DNA of 42,346 nucleotides from Bacteroidales bacterium (GCA_017428285.1 JAFRRE010000027.1:1-42346); one strand, 5' to 3'. Positions 22,479-33,631 are shown, numbered from the stretch's first letter. The notes: a model not told the origin generated them from the letters alone. Numbers and translations are program-made.

Positions 22479-25400
22479 TCATTCCTTGCGCTTACCGCCG
22501 AGGATAACATCCTTGGCTTTCGCTCCCGTCTGAAAGATCAGGGTCTTCTCCTCATCGCTATTGGAATAGTACATGATGCCAAATCCGGGTTCAAACGCCT
22601 CCATATCCCCAAACCACTCGCCATCATACTCCGTCATACCGTAGTCGGTTTGGATTCGGTCTCCTTCTGCAGCCTCGAAACCGGCAAGGGCAGCATTGAC
22701 TTCGATTGCCTCGGCGCTCGGGAATCCAATAAAGTTCCAACCCTTATGGATGGGGATCTCGTAATCGCCGACATTCGCAGGCGCACCCGTCAGCACCACC
22801 GTGCATTCATTAATAACATTAACGAAGTATCCCTTCTCGTTCGCTAAACCGATCTCATCCAAGTCACCGAACCACTCCTCGCCGTCATACTCCGTCATGT
22901 AATCCTCAGACTGGATTCCCGTAGCGTTCTCGCCAAGCGATGCCTCCAGCATGTCAAGCATCCCAACTGGATCCTCTACCGCAAGGTAAGTGCTGATCAA
23001 GTTCCAACCTTGAGAAAGGGTGATGGTTTGTGCCACCGCCGGAGTATTGATGCCAAGGATTATCTGGTTCTTCACAGAGAAACGAGTGCCGCTATATTCT
23101 GAAGGATTGTAAGGATCGTAGTTGGTATTGTCACTATAAACACGAATGGACTGATAACCTTGACTATTAAACACCCGACAAGCCATGCCACCATAATAGT
23201 ATCCCATGTTGTCATCAATAACAATAGCAAGGTTGGATGTGCCATCGTAGGCAAACGGCGTGTCAAGGACAATGGTGGTCCAGTATCCTTTTGTCATAAC
23301 CACATTGCCACTAAATACAAGGTCGGCCTCTGTAACTGGAATCCAATCTTTGTTGTTATCGAAAGTGGTCTTACTGGTATGCACCAAGTAGATGTTATAC
23401 TTGCGCGTCTGGGTATAACCAGCGTTGAAATATGAAATGGAGGTAATGCTTCCCGCAGTACCTATCTCATCTGGTGTATATATCTGTTGGGAAAGGCTAT
23501 ATCTCCAATATGAATGGCTCGGCAGAGACTCGTTTGATGATTCGCCTTGTCCTATTAGTATCCCTTCAATGGGCATAAAGATTGCCTCAATCTCAGCCTC
23601 TTCAGTCACTGCAAAACTATAGGTGGCGTTGCAACTGACCACCTCGCCATTCTTGCTCCAGTTCAGGAACAAATAGCCTTCATTTGGAGTTGCACTCAAC
23701 GTACAGGTGCTGCCGTAATCAAAAGAGCCTGCTCCTGTGGTGGTTCCTCCTTCGGCTATATTGGGTGTAACAGAAATAGCCAAAGGTAGTGTGAAACGAG
23801 CCTCTAAATTGCGATCGGATGTGACAAGGAAAGAATAGGTGGCATTGGTCGAGACCTGCTGACCATTCTCTAACCAGAAGCAGAATGTATAACCCACGTT
23901 GGGCGTAGCAGTCAGCGTGACAACCGTGCCACTCTCATACGTACCCGCACCTTCCACAACACCGCCCTCTATGGGATCGGCAACAGCAGTAATGGTGCGA
24001 GGCGCAGTGGCAGTCGCACAGTTGACATAAAGCTCTTGCTGGAAATTGGCATTCAGACTCGAGCCATGGTATATCGGAACATCATTTTCAAACTTAATGT
24101 CGAATGAGCATCGGTTGGCATATGTGCCTTCAATCCATGACAAGTTAATAGTACTACCAGTTGCAACCTCACGGGAATAGGAAGCCGATGAACCATTTTC
24201 CAAAGTAAACTGTTCGGAAGTGCCATCACTATAATCTACGACCAAGTAGTTACCACTCCAACCATTTTGGTAAGAGACGTGCAAATCAAAGACAATAGTG
24301 CATGTTGATTCGCCTTCAACAAAGTTGGCCACCAAGTTCCTGTCGCCATTGACTGTGAAAGAATAGTCGGCATCGTACGTCACCACTCCACCATCCTCTG
24401 TCCAATTCAGGAAGTAATACCCAGCATTAGGCGTGGCAGTCAAGGTGCAAGTCATTCCATAAGGATAGATACCTCCACCGCTTACCGTGCCACCTTCAAC
24501 AGGATTGGCTGTAGCTGTGACTGTTTTGGGTTGACGGAACACAACTTGGTTCTTCTCAGTCATGAGCGTACCCGTGTAACCAGATGGATTGGTAGGGTCA
24601 TAATCCGTACCATTAGAGCCATAGATGCGAATAGCTTGGTTGCCTTCCGTCCCGAATGTGCGACAACTTGTTGATAAATTATAGCTGCTTGAATTGTCGT
24701 CTACAATCAGTGCGACATTGGACGTGCCGTCATACTGAAATGGTGTGTTGAAACAGACGGTCACCCAGCTGCGGGAAGTCAAAGTGACATCGCCAGTGAA
24801 CACCAAATCATTTTCGGAAACAGGAATCCAATCGGAAGTACCTGTAAATGAGGTTTTATCAGTGTGAACCAAATAAACATTCCAATTACGAGTTCTGCTA
24901 GAACTACCAGTATTGAAGAATGATACGCTAGAGATTTCAACTGCAGTCCCTCCCATTTCATTTGAGGTGTAGATTTGTTGCGTTAGGGAATTGTAATAAT
25001 AAGTAGGAAGATATGAGCTGGTGTAGGTGCCATCTCCAATCACTATGCCCTCCGGTTTCAATTCAAAATGAGCCACATATTCCGCCGATGCTGTCACAGT
25101 CAGGTTGTATTTGGAAGTATAGGAAACTATTGTTCCATTCTTGGCCCAGTGGCTGAAAATGTAACCCTCATTGGGTATGGCGGTAAGGGTGATGGGTTGG
25201 TTGAGGTAGCACAGGCCTCCTCCACTTACCGTGCCGCCCCCTTCGGAACCGACAGAAGCAGTCACCGTATAATCATAGCTGGGAATGCCAAAAATGACTT
25301 GATTCTTCACGTTCATGCGTGTACCTGTATAACCAGTTGTATTGTACGGGTCATAATCCGAGTTACCGTAGACGCATATAGCCTGGTTGTCTTCCGTCCC

Positions 25401-27386
25401 GAATGTACGACAATTACTAATTGTATAGCTTTTCGAATTGTCATCCACAATTAGGGCGACATTGGATGAACCATCATATAGGAATGGCGTGCTGAAATAG
25501 ACGGTTGTCCAATTATGGGCAGTCATGGTTATGCTGCCGCTAAACACCAAATCGTTTTCCGAAACAGGAATCCAATCGGAATTGCTCTCAAACGAGGCCT
25601 TATCGGTATTGACCATATAGACATTCCAATTGCGAGTGGAACTATAATTATTCGTGTTGAAGAATGACACGCTGGAGATTTCGGTTGATGTTCCACCCAT
25701 TTCACTCGCGGTGTAGATTTGCTGCGTCAGGGAATAATAATAATAGGAAGGAAGATAGCCATTGGCGTTGGTTCCATTTCCTATCACTATACCATCCACC
25801 GGTTCGAAATACGCCACATATTCCGCAGGCTCAGTTACGTTCATGTTCAATGTGGAAAGGTATGAAAAATCCACACCGTCCTTAGTCCACTTGTAGAACA
25901 CATAACCTTCATTGGGCGTTGCCGTGAGGGTGACTTGCTGATTATAGTGGCAAATCCCACCTTCGCTCACCGTTCCTCCTGCCGCGGGATTAGCCGAGGT
26001 GGTGATATTGAATGGTAGTCCAAAATGAGCTACCAGATTTCTATCGTTCATAGCTATGAAGGAGTAGGAAGCTTCAGAGGAAACCTGCTCACCATCTTCG
26101 GTCCAATACATGAAGGAATAATCTCCAATAGCAGTTGCTGTCAATGTGCAGGTCTCTCCACAATCGTATGTACCTGCACCGCTAACGGTTCCTCCATTTG
26201 AAGGGTCAGTTGTAGCTGTTATCTGATAGGTCGTGCCTGCTGTGCAGCCAGGACGAATGTTGATGATGGCAGCATTACTGACATTAAATGCATAACCTTG
26301 AACATTTAAAGCTCCATTGGCAAAATAGCCGTTTGAAGTACCTCCCCATCCCCAGTTAAAGTGCAGAAAGTCGTTGGAGTCATAGCCATCACAGACAAAG
26401 GCGTGACCGCCTCCCCCATTTGCATCTGAACCTCTATAATGAATAGGACAACTCAAATCAAGACAACTCTTCATTAAAGCCAACCAATTAGAATCGGTAT
26501 AATTGTCCCTGTAAACGATGCTCAACTCGTTGGAATAACCGAAATAGTTCAACAAAGCCGATGGGATATACGAGGAGGATGCTCCGGAACCATAGGGGCC
26601 GTAATCCATATCAACTGCCACACCACAATGCCACATCAGAGTAGAAACCGCATCGACTTGGGTTGAAGAAGATGAGGAAGACAAGCTATTGGGCATATTA
26701 GCCCAGTCGTATGTGGTCGCGCCAAAATTGGCTGTCTGTTGAGGATATCCATAAGGAGTATAAGTATGCGATCCCATACCTTTAGTAGGATAGCCCCAAT
26801 AGTGTAAAATCTGCGCAAAAGAAGTTGCAACACAGCCTGTTACAACATGTCCGCATGGACCATTTGGATTAGAAGGACATTTGTTGTTATAATAACAGCC
26901 TTGACTCCATGTGTCGGTCAGCAAAGGTGCAACGGCTGTAGTGGCTCTTTGCTCGATGAGATGGCCGATAGCCCGGACCATCTCCCACTGCCGCGCCGTG
27001 GCTTCATCGGCTTCTAAATGGTTTTCGATACCATATTGTATCTGATTCACAAAGCCTTGAAAATAGTCTTGCAATTGGATTGGAATGTCATCTGCGTCAA
27101 ACGGACCTTCATCGGAATAGGCAAGTATAGGCTTGGCGCAGTCATCGGCCGAAACGATGACAAAGCCGTTGGGTGTGTTGAAAATGTGGAAGGCCGCATC
27201 GCCTCGGGAAATGTTGTAGGTGGTCACCCATTGGAGATCATCAGTGCTTCTTAATGGGGTTTTCGCATTAGCATTCATGAACTTCACCGCCACTTCGCGG
27301 GCAGTGCGCATGTCTACAGGATTGGCTTCTGCTGTAAATACGGCTGTCAGCAGGAGCATCGTTAGGGTAAGGATTCTTTTTTTCAT
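22479..27386 (-). CDS. Secreted C10 (streptopain-like) cysteine protease with repeat modules
   Basis: The 1635-residue protein has a signal peptide (about 1-21, cut near AEA-NP), a streptopain-type propeptide (about 22-140) and a C10 protease domain (about 150-378) with the nucleophile Cys185 in VVTGCVATSFAQ and His328 in GGGGHAFVCDGY. Then follow alternating modules: InlB-like repeats of about 70 residues (pattern GGTVSGAGTY..LTATPNEGY..W..NG) and three roughly 175-residue modules with the signature SQQIYT or TQQIYT, plus one FDLHVSYQNGWSGNYLVVDY module. The last about 180 residues are the duplicated GWN module shared with three neighbouring genes, ending in a basic GGKRKE tail. C10 enzymes of Streptococcus and Bacteroides cut host proteins. 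Extracellular or surface location is inferred; no classical T9SS C-terminal signal was recognised. Confidence 0.9.
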   Translation of the reverse strand: MKKRILTLTMLLLTAVFTAEANPVDMRTAREVAVKFMNANAKTPLRSTDDLQWVTTYNISRGDAAFHIFNTPNGFVIVSADDCAKPILAYSDEGPFDADDIPIQLQDYFQGFVNQIQYGIENHLEADEATARQWEMVRAIGHLIEQRATTAVAPLLTDTWSQGCYYNNKCPSNPNGPCGHVVTGCVATSFAQILHYWGYPTKGMGSHTYTPYGYPQQTANFGATTYDWANMPNSLSSSSSSTQVDAVSTLMWHCGVAVDMDYGPYGSGASSSYIPSALLNYFGYSNELSIVYRDNYTDSNWLALMKSCLDLSCPIHYRGSDANGGGGHAFVCDGYDSNDFLHFNWGWGGTSNGYFANGALNVQGYAFNVSNAAIINIRPGCTAGTTYQITATTDPSNGGTVSGAGTYDCGETCTLTATAIGDYSFMYWTEDGEQVSSEASYSFIAMNDRNLVAHFGLPFNITTSANPAAGGTVSEGGICHYNQQVTLTATPNEGYVFYKWTKDGVDFSYLSTLNMNVTEPAEYVAYFEPVDGIVIGNGTNANGYLPSYYYYSLTQQIYTASEMGGTSTEISSVSFFNTNNYSSTRNWNVYMVNTDKASFESNSDWIPVSENDLVFSGSITMTAHNWTTVYFSTPFLYDGSSNVALIVDDNSKSYTISNCRTFGTEDNQAICVYGNSDYDPYNTTGYTGTRMNVKNQVIFGIPSYDYTVTASVGSEGGGTVSGGGLCYLNQPITLTAIPNEGYIFSHWAKNGTIVSYTSKYNLTVTASAEYVAHFELKPEGIVIGDGTYTSSYLPTYYYNSLTQQIYTSNEMGGTAVEISSVSFFNTGSSSRTRNWNVYLVHTDKTSFTGTSDWIPVSENDLVFTGDVTLTSRSWVTVCFNTPFQYDGTSNVALIVDDNSSSYNLSTSCRTFGTEGNQAIRIYGSNGTDYDPTNPSGYTGTLMTEKNQVVFRQPKTVTATANPVEGGTVSGGGIYPYGMTCTLTATPNAGYYFLNWTEDGGVVTYDADYSFTVNGDRNLVANFVEGESTCTIVFDLHVSYQNGWSGNYLVVDYSDGTSEQFTLENGSSASYSREVATGSTINLSWIEGTYANRCSFDIKFENDVPIYHGSSLNANFQQELYVNCATATAPRTITAVADPIEGGVVEGAGTYESGTVVTLTATPNVGYTFCFWLENGQQVSTNATYSFLVTSDRNLEARFTLPLAISVTPNIAEGGTTTGAGSFDYGSTCTLSATPNEGYLFLNWSKNGEVVSCNATYSFAVTEEAEIEAIFMPIEGILIGQGESSNESLPSHSYWRYSLSQQIYTPDEIGTAGSITSISYFNAGYTQTRKYNIYLVHTSKTTFDNNKDWIPVTEADLVFSGNVVMTKGYWTTIVLDTPFAYDGTSNLAIVIDDNMGYYYGGMACRVFNSQGYQSIRVYSDNTNYDPYNPSEYSGTRFSVKNQIILGINTPAVAQTITLSQGWNLISTYLAVEDPVGMLDMLEASLGENATGIQSEDYMTEYDGEEWFGDLDEIGLANEKGYFVNVINECTVVLTGAPANVGDYEIPIHKGWNFIGFPSAEAIEVNAALAGFEAAEGDRIQTDYGMTEYDGEWFGDMEAFEPGFGIMYYSNSDEEKTLIFQTGAKAKDVILGGKRKE

Positions 27387-27409
27387 ATTGTTTGGGTTTG
27401 TTTGTGGGA

Positions 27410-27439
27410 CAAAGTTAGAGAAAAAAAATCAATTATCAA
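27410..27439 (-). promoter_or_regulatory. Promoter of the C10 protease gene
   Basis: On the minus strand TTG (27437-27439), 19 bases, then TAACTTTG (27410-27417) fit the Bacteroidota -33/-7 pattern, 24 bases before the ATG. Confidence 0.65.
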
Positions 27440-27486
27440 GGGGTTTGACGAAACTTTCGAGAGATTGACTTCATCGAATGCGAAGC

Positions 27487-27503
27487 ATTTCCCTGCGGGA
27501 AAT
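27487..27503. repeat. Short palindrome ATTTCCCTGCGGGAAAT
   Basis: A 17-base palindrome with neighbouring GAATGCGAAGC in the gap between the two protease genes; it resembles other dispersed palindromes in the window and has no T run. Confidence 0.5.
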
Positions 27504-27529
27504 CTCCTCACGCTCCGGAAGCCGCCAAC

Positions 27530-27565
27530 AAAAACAGCCACCCTCTTTCGAAAGCGGCCGTTTTT
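27530..27565 (-). terminator. Terminator of the 1952-aa gingipain-like gene
   Basis: Read on the minus strand, AAAAACGGCCGCTTTCGAAAG leads into GGCTGTTTTT: a slightly imperfect hairpin with an inner CTTTCGAAAG palindrome and a T run, 20 bases after the stop at 27585. It is a diverged member of the GGCCG terminator set. Confidence 0.75.
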
Positions 27566-27584
27566 ATCAAATCATCACAAAAGA

Positions 27585-30500
27585 TTATTCCTTGCCCTTC
27601 AGTGAAATGACGCTCTTGCCTCCCGCTGTCGTGGAAAAGACTAAAGTCTTCGGTTCGGTGCTGTTCGAATAGTACATGATGCCAAATCCGGGTTCAAACG
27701 CCTCCATGTCGCCAAACCACTCGCCGTCATACTCCGTCATACCGTAGTCGGTTTGGATTTGGTCTCCTTCTGAAGCCTCGAAATCGGCAAGGGCAGCATT
27801 GACTTCGATTGCCACGGCGCTCGGGAAGCCAATAAAATTCCAACCCTTATGGATGGGGATCTCGTAATCGCCGACATTCGCAGGCGCACCCGTCAGCACC
27901 ACCGTGCATTCATTAATAACATTAACGAAGTATCCCTTCTCGTTCTCTAAACCGATCTCATCCAAGTCGCCGAACCACTCGCTGCCGTCAAACTCCGTCA
28001 TGTTATCCTCTGACTGGATTTCCGTAGCGTTCTCACCAAGCGACGCCTTCAGCATGTCAAGCATCTCGATCGGATCCTCTACCGCAAGGTACGTGCTGAT
28101 CCAGTTCCAACCAGCGGACAGTTCTATCGTCTGCGTTGTCGATGTCATGAAACCAAGGATAATCTGGTTCTTGACAGAATAGCGTGTTCCAGAATAACTT
28201 GAAGGAGCGTACGGGTCGTAGTTGGTACCGTCGCTGTAAACGCGAATGGCCTGAATGCCGTTGGCATTGAACACACGACATGCCATGTGAGGAGCACCCG
28301 TATAACTTCCTGTATTATCATCAATGACAATGGCGAGATTTGAAGAACCATCATAGGCGAACGGAGTGTCAAGAACGATGGTAGTCCAATAACCTGTAGT
28401 CATGTTCACACTGCCACTATACACAAGGTCGGACTCAGAAACTGAAATCCAATCGGCATTGCTTACGAATGCCGTCTTTTCTGTATATACCATGTAGATG
28501 TCATAACTGCGGGCCTCAGGTCCACCTGCATTGAAGTAGGAAATAGAACGAATGACACCGGTCTCTCCTATTTCATCAGGCGTGTAAATCTGCTGAGAAA
28601 GGGTATAGCTGTAATAGGAATAGCTAGGCAGATATTGGTTCGTCGACTCGCCTTGTCCGATGAGCGCACCTTCAAGGAGCATGAAGACCGCCTCAATCTC
28701 AGCCTCTTCTGTCACGGAGAAACTGTAAGTAGCATTACAACTGACCACTTCGCCGTTGTTGCTCCAGTGCAGGAACAGATAGCCTTCGTTCGGGGTGGCT
28801 GTCAGCGTGCAGGTATTGCCTAAGTAATACTCTCCTCCTCCTGTAGCGGTTCCTCCTTCGGCCATATTGGTCGTAACGGTAATGTTCATTGGCAATGAGA
28901 ATCGAGCTACCAGATTGCGGTCGGTTGAGACAAGGAAGGAATAGCTTGCATCTGCCGAAACTTGCTGCCCATTTTCAGACCAATAGCAGAAACCGTAACC
29001 TACGTTGGGCTCAGCAGTCAGCGTGACAAGCGTGCCGCTCTCATAGGTTCCTGCACCTTCCACAGTACCGCCCTCTATAGGATCGGCAACAGCAGTAATG
29101 GTGCGTGGCGCAGTGGCAACCGCACAATTGATGTTGAGTTCTTGCTGGAAACTCGAGTTGAGACCTGTTTTGTGGTATATCAGAACACCGTTATCAAACT
29201 TGATGTCAAAAGAGCACTCACCTATATAAGAGCCCGCAATCCATGTCAAGGCAATATCGCTTCCTGTTTCGACTGATCGAGTATATGAAGCCGACGAACC
29301 GCTTTCAATGGTGAATTGCTCGGAATTGCCGTCGCCATAATCAACGACCAAGTAATTGCCGTTCCATCCATCGCCATAAGAGTCATGCAAGTCAAAGACA
29401 ATGTTGCACATGGATCCTCCTTCCACGAAGTTAGCCACCAAATTTCTGTCTCCATTGACGGTGAAAGAATATGTGGCATCGTAGGAAACCGCAGTACCAT
29501 CCTCAGTCCAATTCAAAAAGTAATAGCCCGTGTTAGGCGTAGCTGTCAAGGTGCAAGTCGCACCTTGGGAATAGGCACCAGCACCGCTAACTGAACCGTA
29601 ATCAGTTGGATTGGCAGTGGCTGTGATATAATAAGGTAAACCAAGTATAATCTGGTTTTTCACCGACATGAGGGTTCCATTGTATTCTGAAGGATCGTAG
29701 GGATTGTAATTGGTGTCATCGTTATAAACACGTATGGCTTGGCTCCCTTCAGTATTAAACACACGACATGTCATGTTGCTATAATCCCAGTAACCTGTGT
29801 TATCATCCACAATAAGGGCAAGATTGGATGTGCCGTTATAGGAGAAAGGTGTGTTGAAGACAATTGTAGTCCAATTATTATTCCTCATTGTGACACTTCC
29901 CGTGAATACCATATCTGCTTCGGTAACAGGAATCCAGTCATTGGTGTTTTCGAAAGTAGACTTGTCTGTATGAGCCATATAAATTGTATAGGTACGGCTT
30001 TTCTGTGCACTAGTATTGAAGAAAGATATGCTTGAGATTTCGCAAGCCGTTCCTATTTCATCAGAGGTATAGATTTGCTGAGACAAAGTGTAATTATAAT
30101 AAGAGTAACTGGGGAGATAGTAGTTTGACAATGCGGCATCACCAATAGCGATGCCATTAGAGACCAATTGGAATTCCGCCACATATTGAGCGTTGCTTGT
30201 CACAGTGAAATTATAGGTTGATAGGCCCGAAACGGGTGAGCCATTCAAAGTCCACCTGAGAAACACGTAGCCTTCATTGGCAGTTGCAGTAACCGTAGCA
30301 GTGGTTCCGTAATCATACTCGCCTGTACCTGACACTGTGCCGCCTTCCATTGGATTGGCGGATACTGATATACTGAGAGGCAAGGAGAAATTAGCGACCA
30401 GGTTGCGGTCGGTTGCTACAGTAAAAGAATAACTGGAATTGTTTGACACCACACTACCATTTTCAGTCCAATACATAAAGGTGTACTCACCTGACGATGA

Positions 30501-33443
30501 TGCGGTCACAGTGCATGTCATTCCAGGAATATATTTTCCTTCTCCAGCAACTGTGCCGCCGTTTTCCGGGTTTGCCACGACGGTGATAATGGTGTTTCTT
30601 AATACCTCTGAACCTTCAGCATATAAATTGCCATCGGCATTCAAGGTGAATGTGATTGGTATTATTTCCGTGTCGGGACAATCGGAAGCGATAACGACAT
30701 CGAATGTGCATTCAACTTGCGAATTGGCCTCCAATGTGCCCACCTCATAAGTCTCGTTGACTATAGTGAGATATTGGCTTGGGGAAGCGATGTGTGCGAC
30801 TGTATTGGCAGCCATATAGTGGCCATTGTTCTTGAATGTGGCAGTAAGGGTCAGCGTTTCTCCCGCATCGAACATCTCTGCCCATGACATACCTACATAT
30901 ACAGGTACGGCTTGGATTGCCTTGATGACCAACTCTCCTGTCCATGTTTCTTCCCCACAAGTCATGGTGACATTGAGGTGGAATCTTGTATTGTCTGGAA
31001 CATTTTGTGCTATGATGAAACTGAATTCATTTTCCAACGAAACGACTTGATTGCCACCCAGTGCACCAAATTGGCCTATTCCGTCTATAATGGTCAGTCT
31101 GTCATCATTTGAATTAATGGTTACATAAGTTGTACCTGATGTAGCATCCAATCCAACATTCCTGAAATTCACGCTAAGCGAAGTTTGCTGATTGACAGGA
31201 GTGGCATTGGGAGTATAGCTATCAACCACCATGTATGATCCTGCTGCTGGCACCACCTCAATGGTGTCTTCATAACGAAGATAGTCTTGTCCCGTAACCA
31301 CAATATTTATAACCGTAGGAGGCGCTTGGGGCTCAAACTCGACTGTTTGCGAGCTACCTGTAGCCGTAGCCACAGCAAGAATGTCCCAGCCTCCGTCTAA
31401 ATTAGCTTTCACTATACTGATTGTACATCCTTCCGGTGCCGAAACCGAAATGGAACTGCCACCTGCGACAATCGCAGAGGTATGCGCTACCTCCATCGTC
31501 CTTGGCACTTGGGTATATAGTCTCAAGAAAGCATCGCAGTGAGCAGTGAACATCTGATAAGTAATAACTTTCACACTGGAGCCACTAGTCCATGAACTTT
31601 GTTGAAGGAAATACTTTCCTGCGACATTACCAAAGGCGGGTTGCCAGTTACCGTGATAATTGGCGTAAGGGCCATAATTAGGAAGAAAATCAGGATCGTA
31701 TTGGTCCATCAATCCCCAAACGTAGGTATCATTGACAAACGAATAAGAGGTCTCTGTAGGTCCAAGACAGCCCACTGCACCGGCATTTTGGCCATTGTAG
31801 GTGCGTCGCATGAAAGCTTCGATAAGACAGTCTGAATCATAGTATGAACTATAGTCAAAGGTACCTGTCTTACAATTGATGGTGTTTACGAAGGTCAACT
31901 TGCCTACATTAGTCATCTGATTGACATTGCTATTGCTGAATACCGGTTGGCCCCATCTTTGATAGCTGCCATGATCGCGGTGCTGGAGCATCATTGTCCC
32001 ATTGTTTACTGCATTGACAACATCAGCCCCTGTGCCTCCAGTCCAGCCTCCAAGTTCATTAGGAGATGCAGGAATATAACCTTGTCCGTTAGGGCCAAAG
32101 TAATTGACTACTGTAGACGTATTTGAGGCGGATGACCAAATATCGGCAGGTGCTGGGAATTCATAAATCTCGTTGATACGAACAGGATGTTTTCCTTGAT
32201 TCCTCCAATAGCCTCCCACAACTTCCGAACAAAGCTGGAACCAACGCTCGGTTTGCCAGCCCAAGGCCGTGACAGGATGGTCGTATGATGATGCATCCAT
32301 GTTGGGATTGCTGAATTCGTATTCAATCTGCTTGCTCACCATCATCTGGGCTTCAGTGGCATTAGCAGCTACAAGTCGCGAAAACACCATATCCGGCAGG
32401 TTGTCGCCCGTTGGGTCGGCATAGCCGTTGTCGCTAATGCACGAGCCTCCCTGAGGATGCGAAACCGTTTCGGCAGGGATAAATTGACTCATATCAGTAC
32501 CATGGTCGCCAAAAAGCAACACAGCCACAGGGGGTATCGTCCAAGTGTTATAGGCATTGTGGAACCAAGCTTTCATCTCATCAATGGAGGATGCGGGCAT
32601 TTCATCAAGACGATACACCTCGGTCAGAATGCCTTGGCGTGTGCGGTAGTTCTTAAGTTGGTTGGCATACTCGGCCCAACCGTCGTTGTTAGGCGTGATG
32701 ATAAGGTATTCTGCACCGTCAGCATCATCGCGCAACCATTGCTGCATACGGGCAGTATAGTCGATGACAGGAAGCTGATCGTAGTTCATCAACTCAGCAG
32801 CGAGAATAGGATCCCAATAAGGAGAGCGTAAACGGTCGTCACCAAAATGGCCATTACCTCCTTCGAAGCTCACAGAAAGCTCGATATTGGTATACACCCT
32901 CAATTCCTTGGTCACAGGATTGTACTGGAAGGGTGAAATCGACACGGCCACGACATCTACACCACGAATAGAAGACCTATCAATCGTGAAGGGTTGTTCT
33001 GGATAAAAGGCATTTTTCTCATAAACATCCCGGTTTTTCACGTAATTGAACTCTGGTTCCTCGCTTTCAGCTTGGATTCGCAGGGCGGGAGCGACATTAA
33101 CGTCCCTGACGACTTCACTCTCGGCATTGATGATGTTCAGCCGTGCATTTGCGCCTTGAGGAATCGCTAGCATACGGCTCTCAACGGGCAAGTCCGGACA
33201 GCCTTCGATATTTGGCAAGACCATGCCCGAAATGCTGATCTCGGACATGTCTTCTCCTCGATAGTTAAGTTGTCTCAGCGAAAACTGGCCTAAATTGTAG
33301 TTGACATGCAACCCGTCTCTGGTCTTCTCTGATATGGAAAAACCTTGTTTCCCTTTTACTGGATACGTAAAAGTCTGTGCCATTGCAAGATTGGAAAAAA
33401 ACGCAATCATTGCAATAAAAATCATTTGTGGGACTCTTTTCAT
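27585..33443 (-). CDS. Gingipain-like C25 cysteine protease with repeat modules (1952 aa)
   Basis: The signal peptide covers about residues 1-22 (NLAMA-QTF). A C25-type propeptide (about 23-235, IPQGANARLNI and SPYWDPILAAELMNY) precedes the protease domain (about 244-620), with the likely catalytic His491 in LQHRDHGS and Cys524 in NTINCKTG, matching the His-Cys dyad of Porphyromonas gingipains. An Ig-like region follows, then InlB-like repeats, two SQQIYT modules (about 1095-1265 and 1595-1765), one FDLHDSYGDGWNG module (about 1350-1460), and the duplicated GWN C-terminal module (about 1770-1952) ending in a basic LKGKE tail. Gingipains are surface or secreted proteases that digest host and dietary proteins. 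The protease half is close to that of the 2309-aa neighbour, so the two arose by duplication; their C-terminal modules are far more alike than the protease halves. Confidence 0.92.
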   Translation of the reverse strand: MKRVPQMIFIAMIAFFSNLAMAQTFTYPVKGKQGFSISEKTRDGLHVNYNLGQFSLRQLNYRGEDMSEISISGMVLPNIEGCPDLPVESRMLAIPQGANARLNIINAESEVVRDVNVAPALRIQAESEEPEFNYVKNRDVYEKNAFYPEQPFTIDRSSIRGVDVVAVSISPFQYNPVTKELRVYTNIELSVSFEGGNGHFGDDRLRSPYWDPILAAELMNYDQLPVIDYTARMQQWLRDDADGAEYLIITPNNDGWAEYANQLKNYRTRQGILTEVYRLDEMPASSIDEMKAWFHNAYNTWTIPPVAVLLFGDHGTDMSQFIPAETVSHPQGGSCISDNGYADPTGDNLPDMVFSRLVAANATEAQMMVSKQIEYEFSNPNMDASSYDHPVTALGWQTERWFQLCSEVVGGYWRNQGKHPVRINEIYEFPAPADIWSSASNTSTVVNYFGPNGQGYIPASPNELGGWTGGTGADVVNAVNNGTMMLQHRDHGSYQRWGQPVFSNSNVNQMTNVGKLTFVNTINCKTGTFDYSSYYDSDCLIEAFMRRTYNGQNAGAVGCLGPTETSYSFVNDTYVWGLMDQYDPDFLPNYGPYANYHGNWQPAFGNVAGKYFLQQSSWTSGSSVKVITYQMFTAHCDAFLRLYTQVPRTMEVAHTSAIVAGGSSISVSAPEGCTISIVKANLDGGWDILAVATATGSSQTVEFEPQAPPTVINIVVTGQDYLRYEDTIEVVPAAGSYMVVDSYTPNATPVNQQTSLSVNFRNVGLDATSGTTYVTINSNDDRLTIIDGIGQFGALGGNQVVSLENEFSFIIAQNVPDNTRFHLNVTMTCGEETWTGELVIKAIQAVPVYVGMSWAEMFDAGETLTLTATFKNNGHYMAANTVAHIASPSQYLTIVNETYEVGTLEANSQVECTFDVVIASDCPDTEIIPITFTLNADGNLYAEGSEVLRNTIITVVANPENGGTVAGEGKYIPGMTCTVTASSSGEYTFMYWTENGSVVSNNSSYSFTVATDRNLVANFSLPLSISVSANPMEGGTVSGTGEYDYGTTATVTATANEGYVFLRWTLNGSPVSGLSTYNFTVTSNAQYVAEFQLVSNGIAIGDAALSNYYLPSYSYYNYTLSQQIYTSDEIGTACEISSISFFNTSAQKSRTYTIYMAHTDKSTFENTNDWIPVTEADMVFTGSVTMRNNNWTTIVFNTPFSYNGTSNLALIVDDNTGYWDYSNMTCRVFNTEGSQAIRVYNDDTNYNPYDPSEYNGTLMSVKNQIILGLPYYITATANPTDYGSVSGAGAYSQGATCTLTATPNTGYYFLNWTEDGTAVSYDATYSFTVNGDRNLVANFVEGGSMCNIVFDLHDSYGDGWNGNYLVVDYGDGNSEQFTIESGSSASYTRSVETGSDIALTWIAGSYIGECSFDIKFDNGVLIYHKTGLNSSFQQELNINCAVATAPRTITAVADPIEGGTVEGAGTYESGTLVTLTAEPNVGYGFCYWSENGQQVSADASYSFLVSTDRNLVARFSLPMNITVTTNMAEGGTATGGGEYYLGNTCTLTATPNEGYLFLHWSNNGEVVSCNATYSFSVTEEAEIEAVFMLLEGALIGQGESTNQYLPSYSYYSYTLSQQIYTPDEIGETGVIRSISYFNAGGPEARSYDIYMVYTEKTAFVSNADWISVSESDLVYSGSVNMTTGYWTTIVLDTPFAYDGSSNLAIVIDDNTGSYTGAPHMACRVFNANGIQAIRVYSDGTNYDPYAPSSYSGTRYSVKNQIILGFMTSTTQTIELSAGWNWISTYLAVEDPIEMLDMLKASLGENATEIQSEDNMTEFDGSEWFGDLDEIGLENEKGYFVNVINECTVVLTGAPANVGDYEIPIHKGWNFIGFPSAVAIEVNAALADFEASEGDQIQTDYGMTEYDGEWFGDMEAFEPGFGIMYYSNSTEPKTLVFSTTAGGKSVISLKGKE

Positions 33444-33535
33444 AATAAAAACAGTTTAAATGAAACGAAAATGGTTACTATTTAGATAATAAAAACATAT
33501 TCCACAGCCCAGCAGTGTTAGTTGTAATTTTATCA

Positions 33536-33569
33536 GCAAATATAGAAATAAAACTGATATGTTGCAAAA
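33536..33569 (-). promoter_or_regulatory. Promoter of the 1952-aa gingipain-like gene
   Basis: On the minus strand TTTTGC (33564-33569), 19 bases, then TATATTTGC (33536-33544) match the -33/-7 consensus almost exactly. The ATG is about 93 bases downstream, so the leader is fairly long. Confidence 0.8.
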
Positions 33570-33631
33570 GAAACATTGGAAAAAATAGATCAAGAATGGA
33601 ATAACATCGCCTATCACTCCATATAACACAC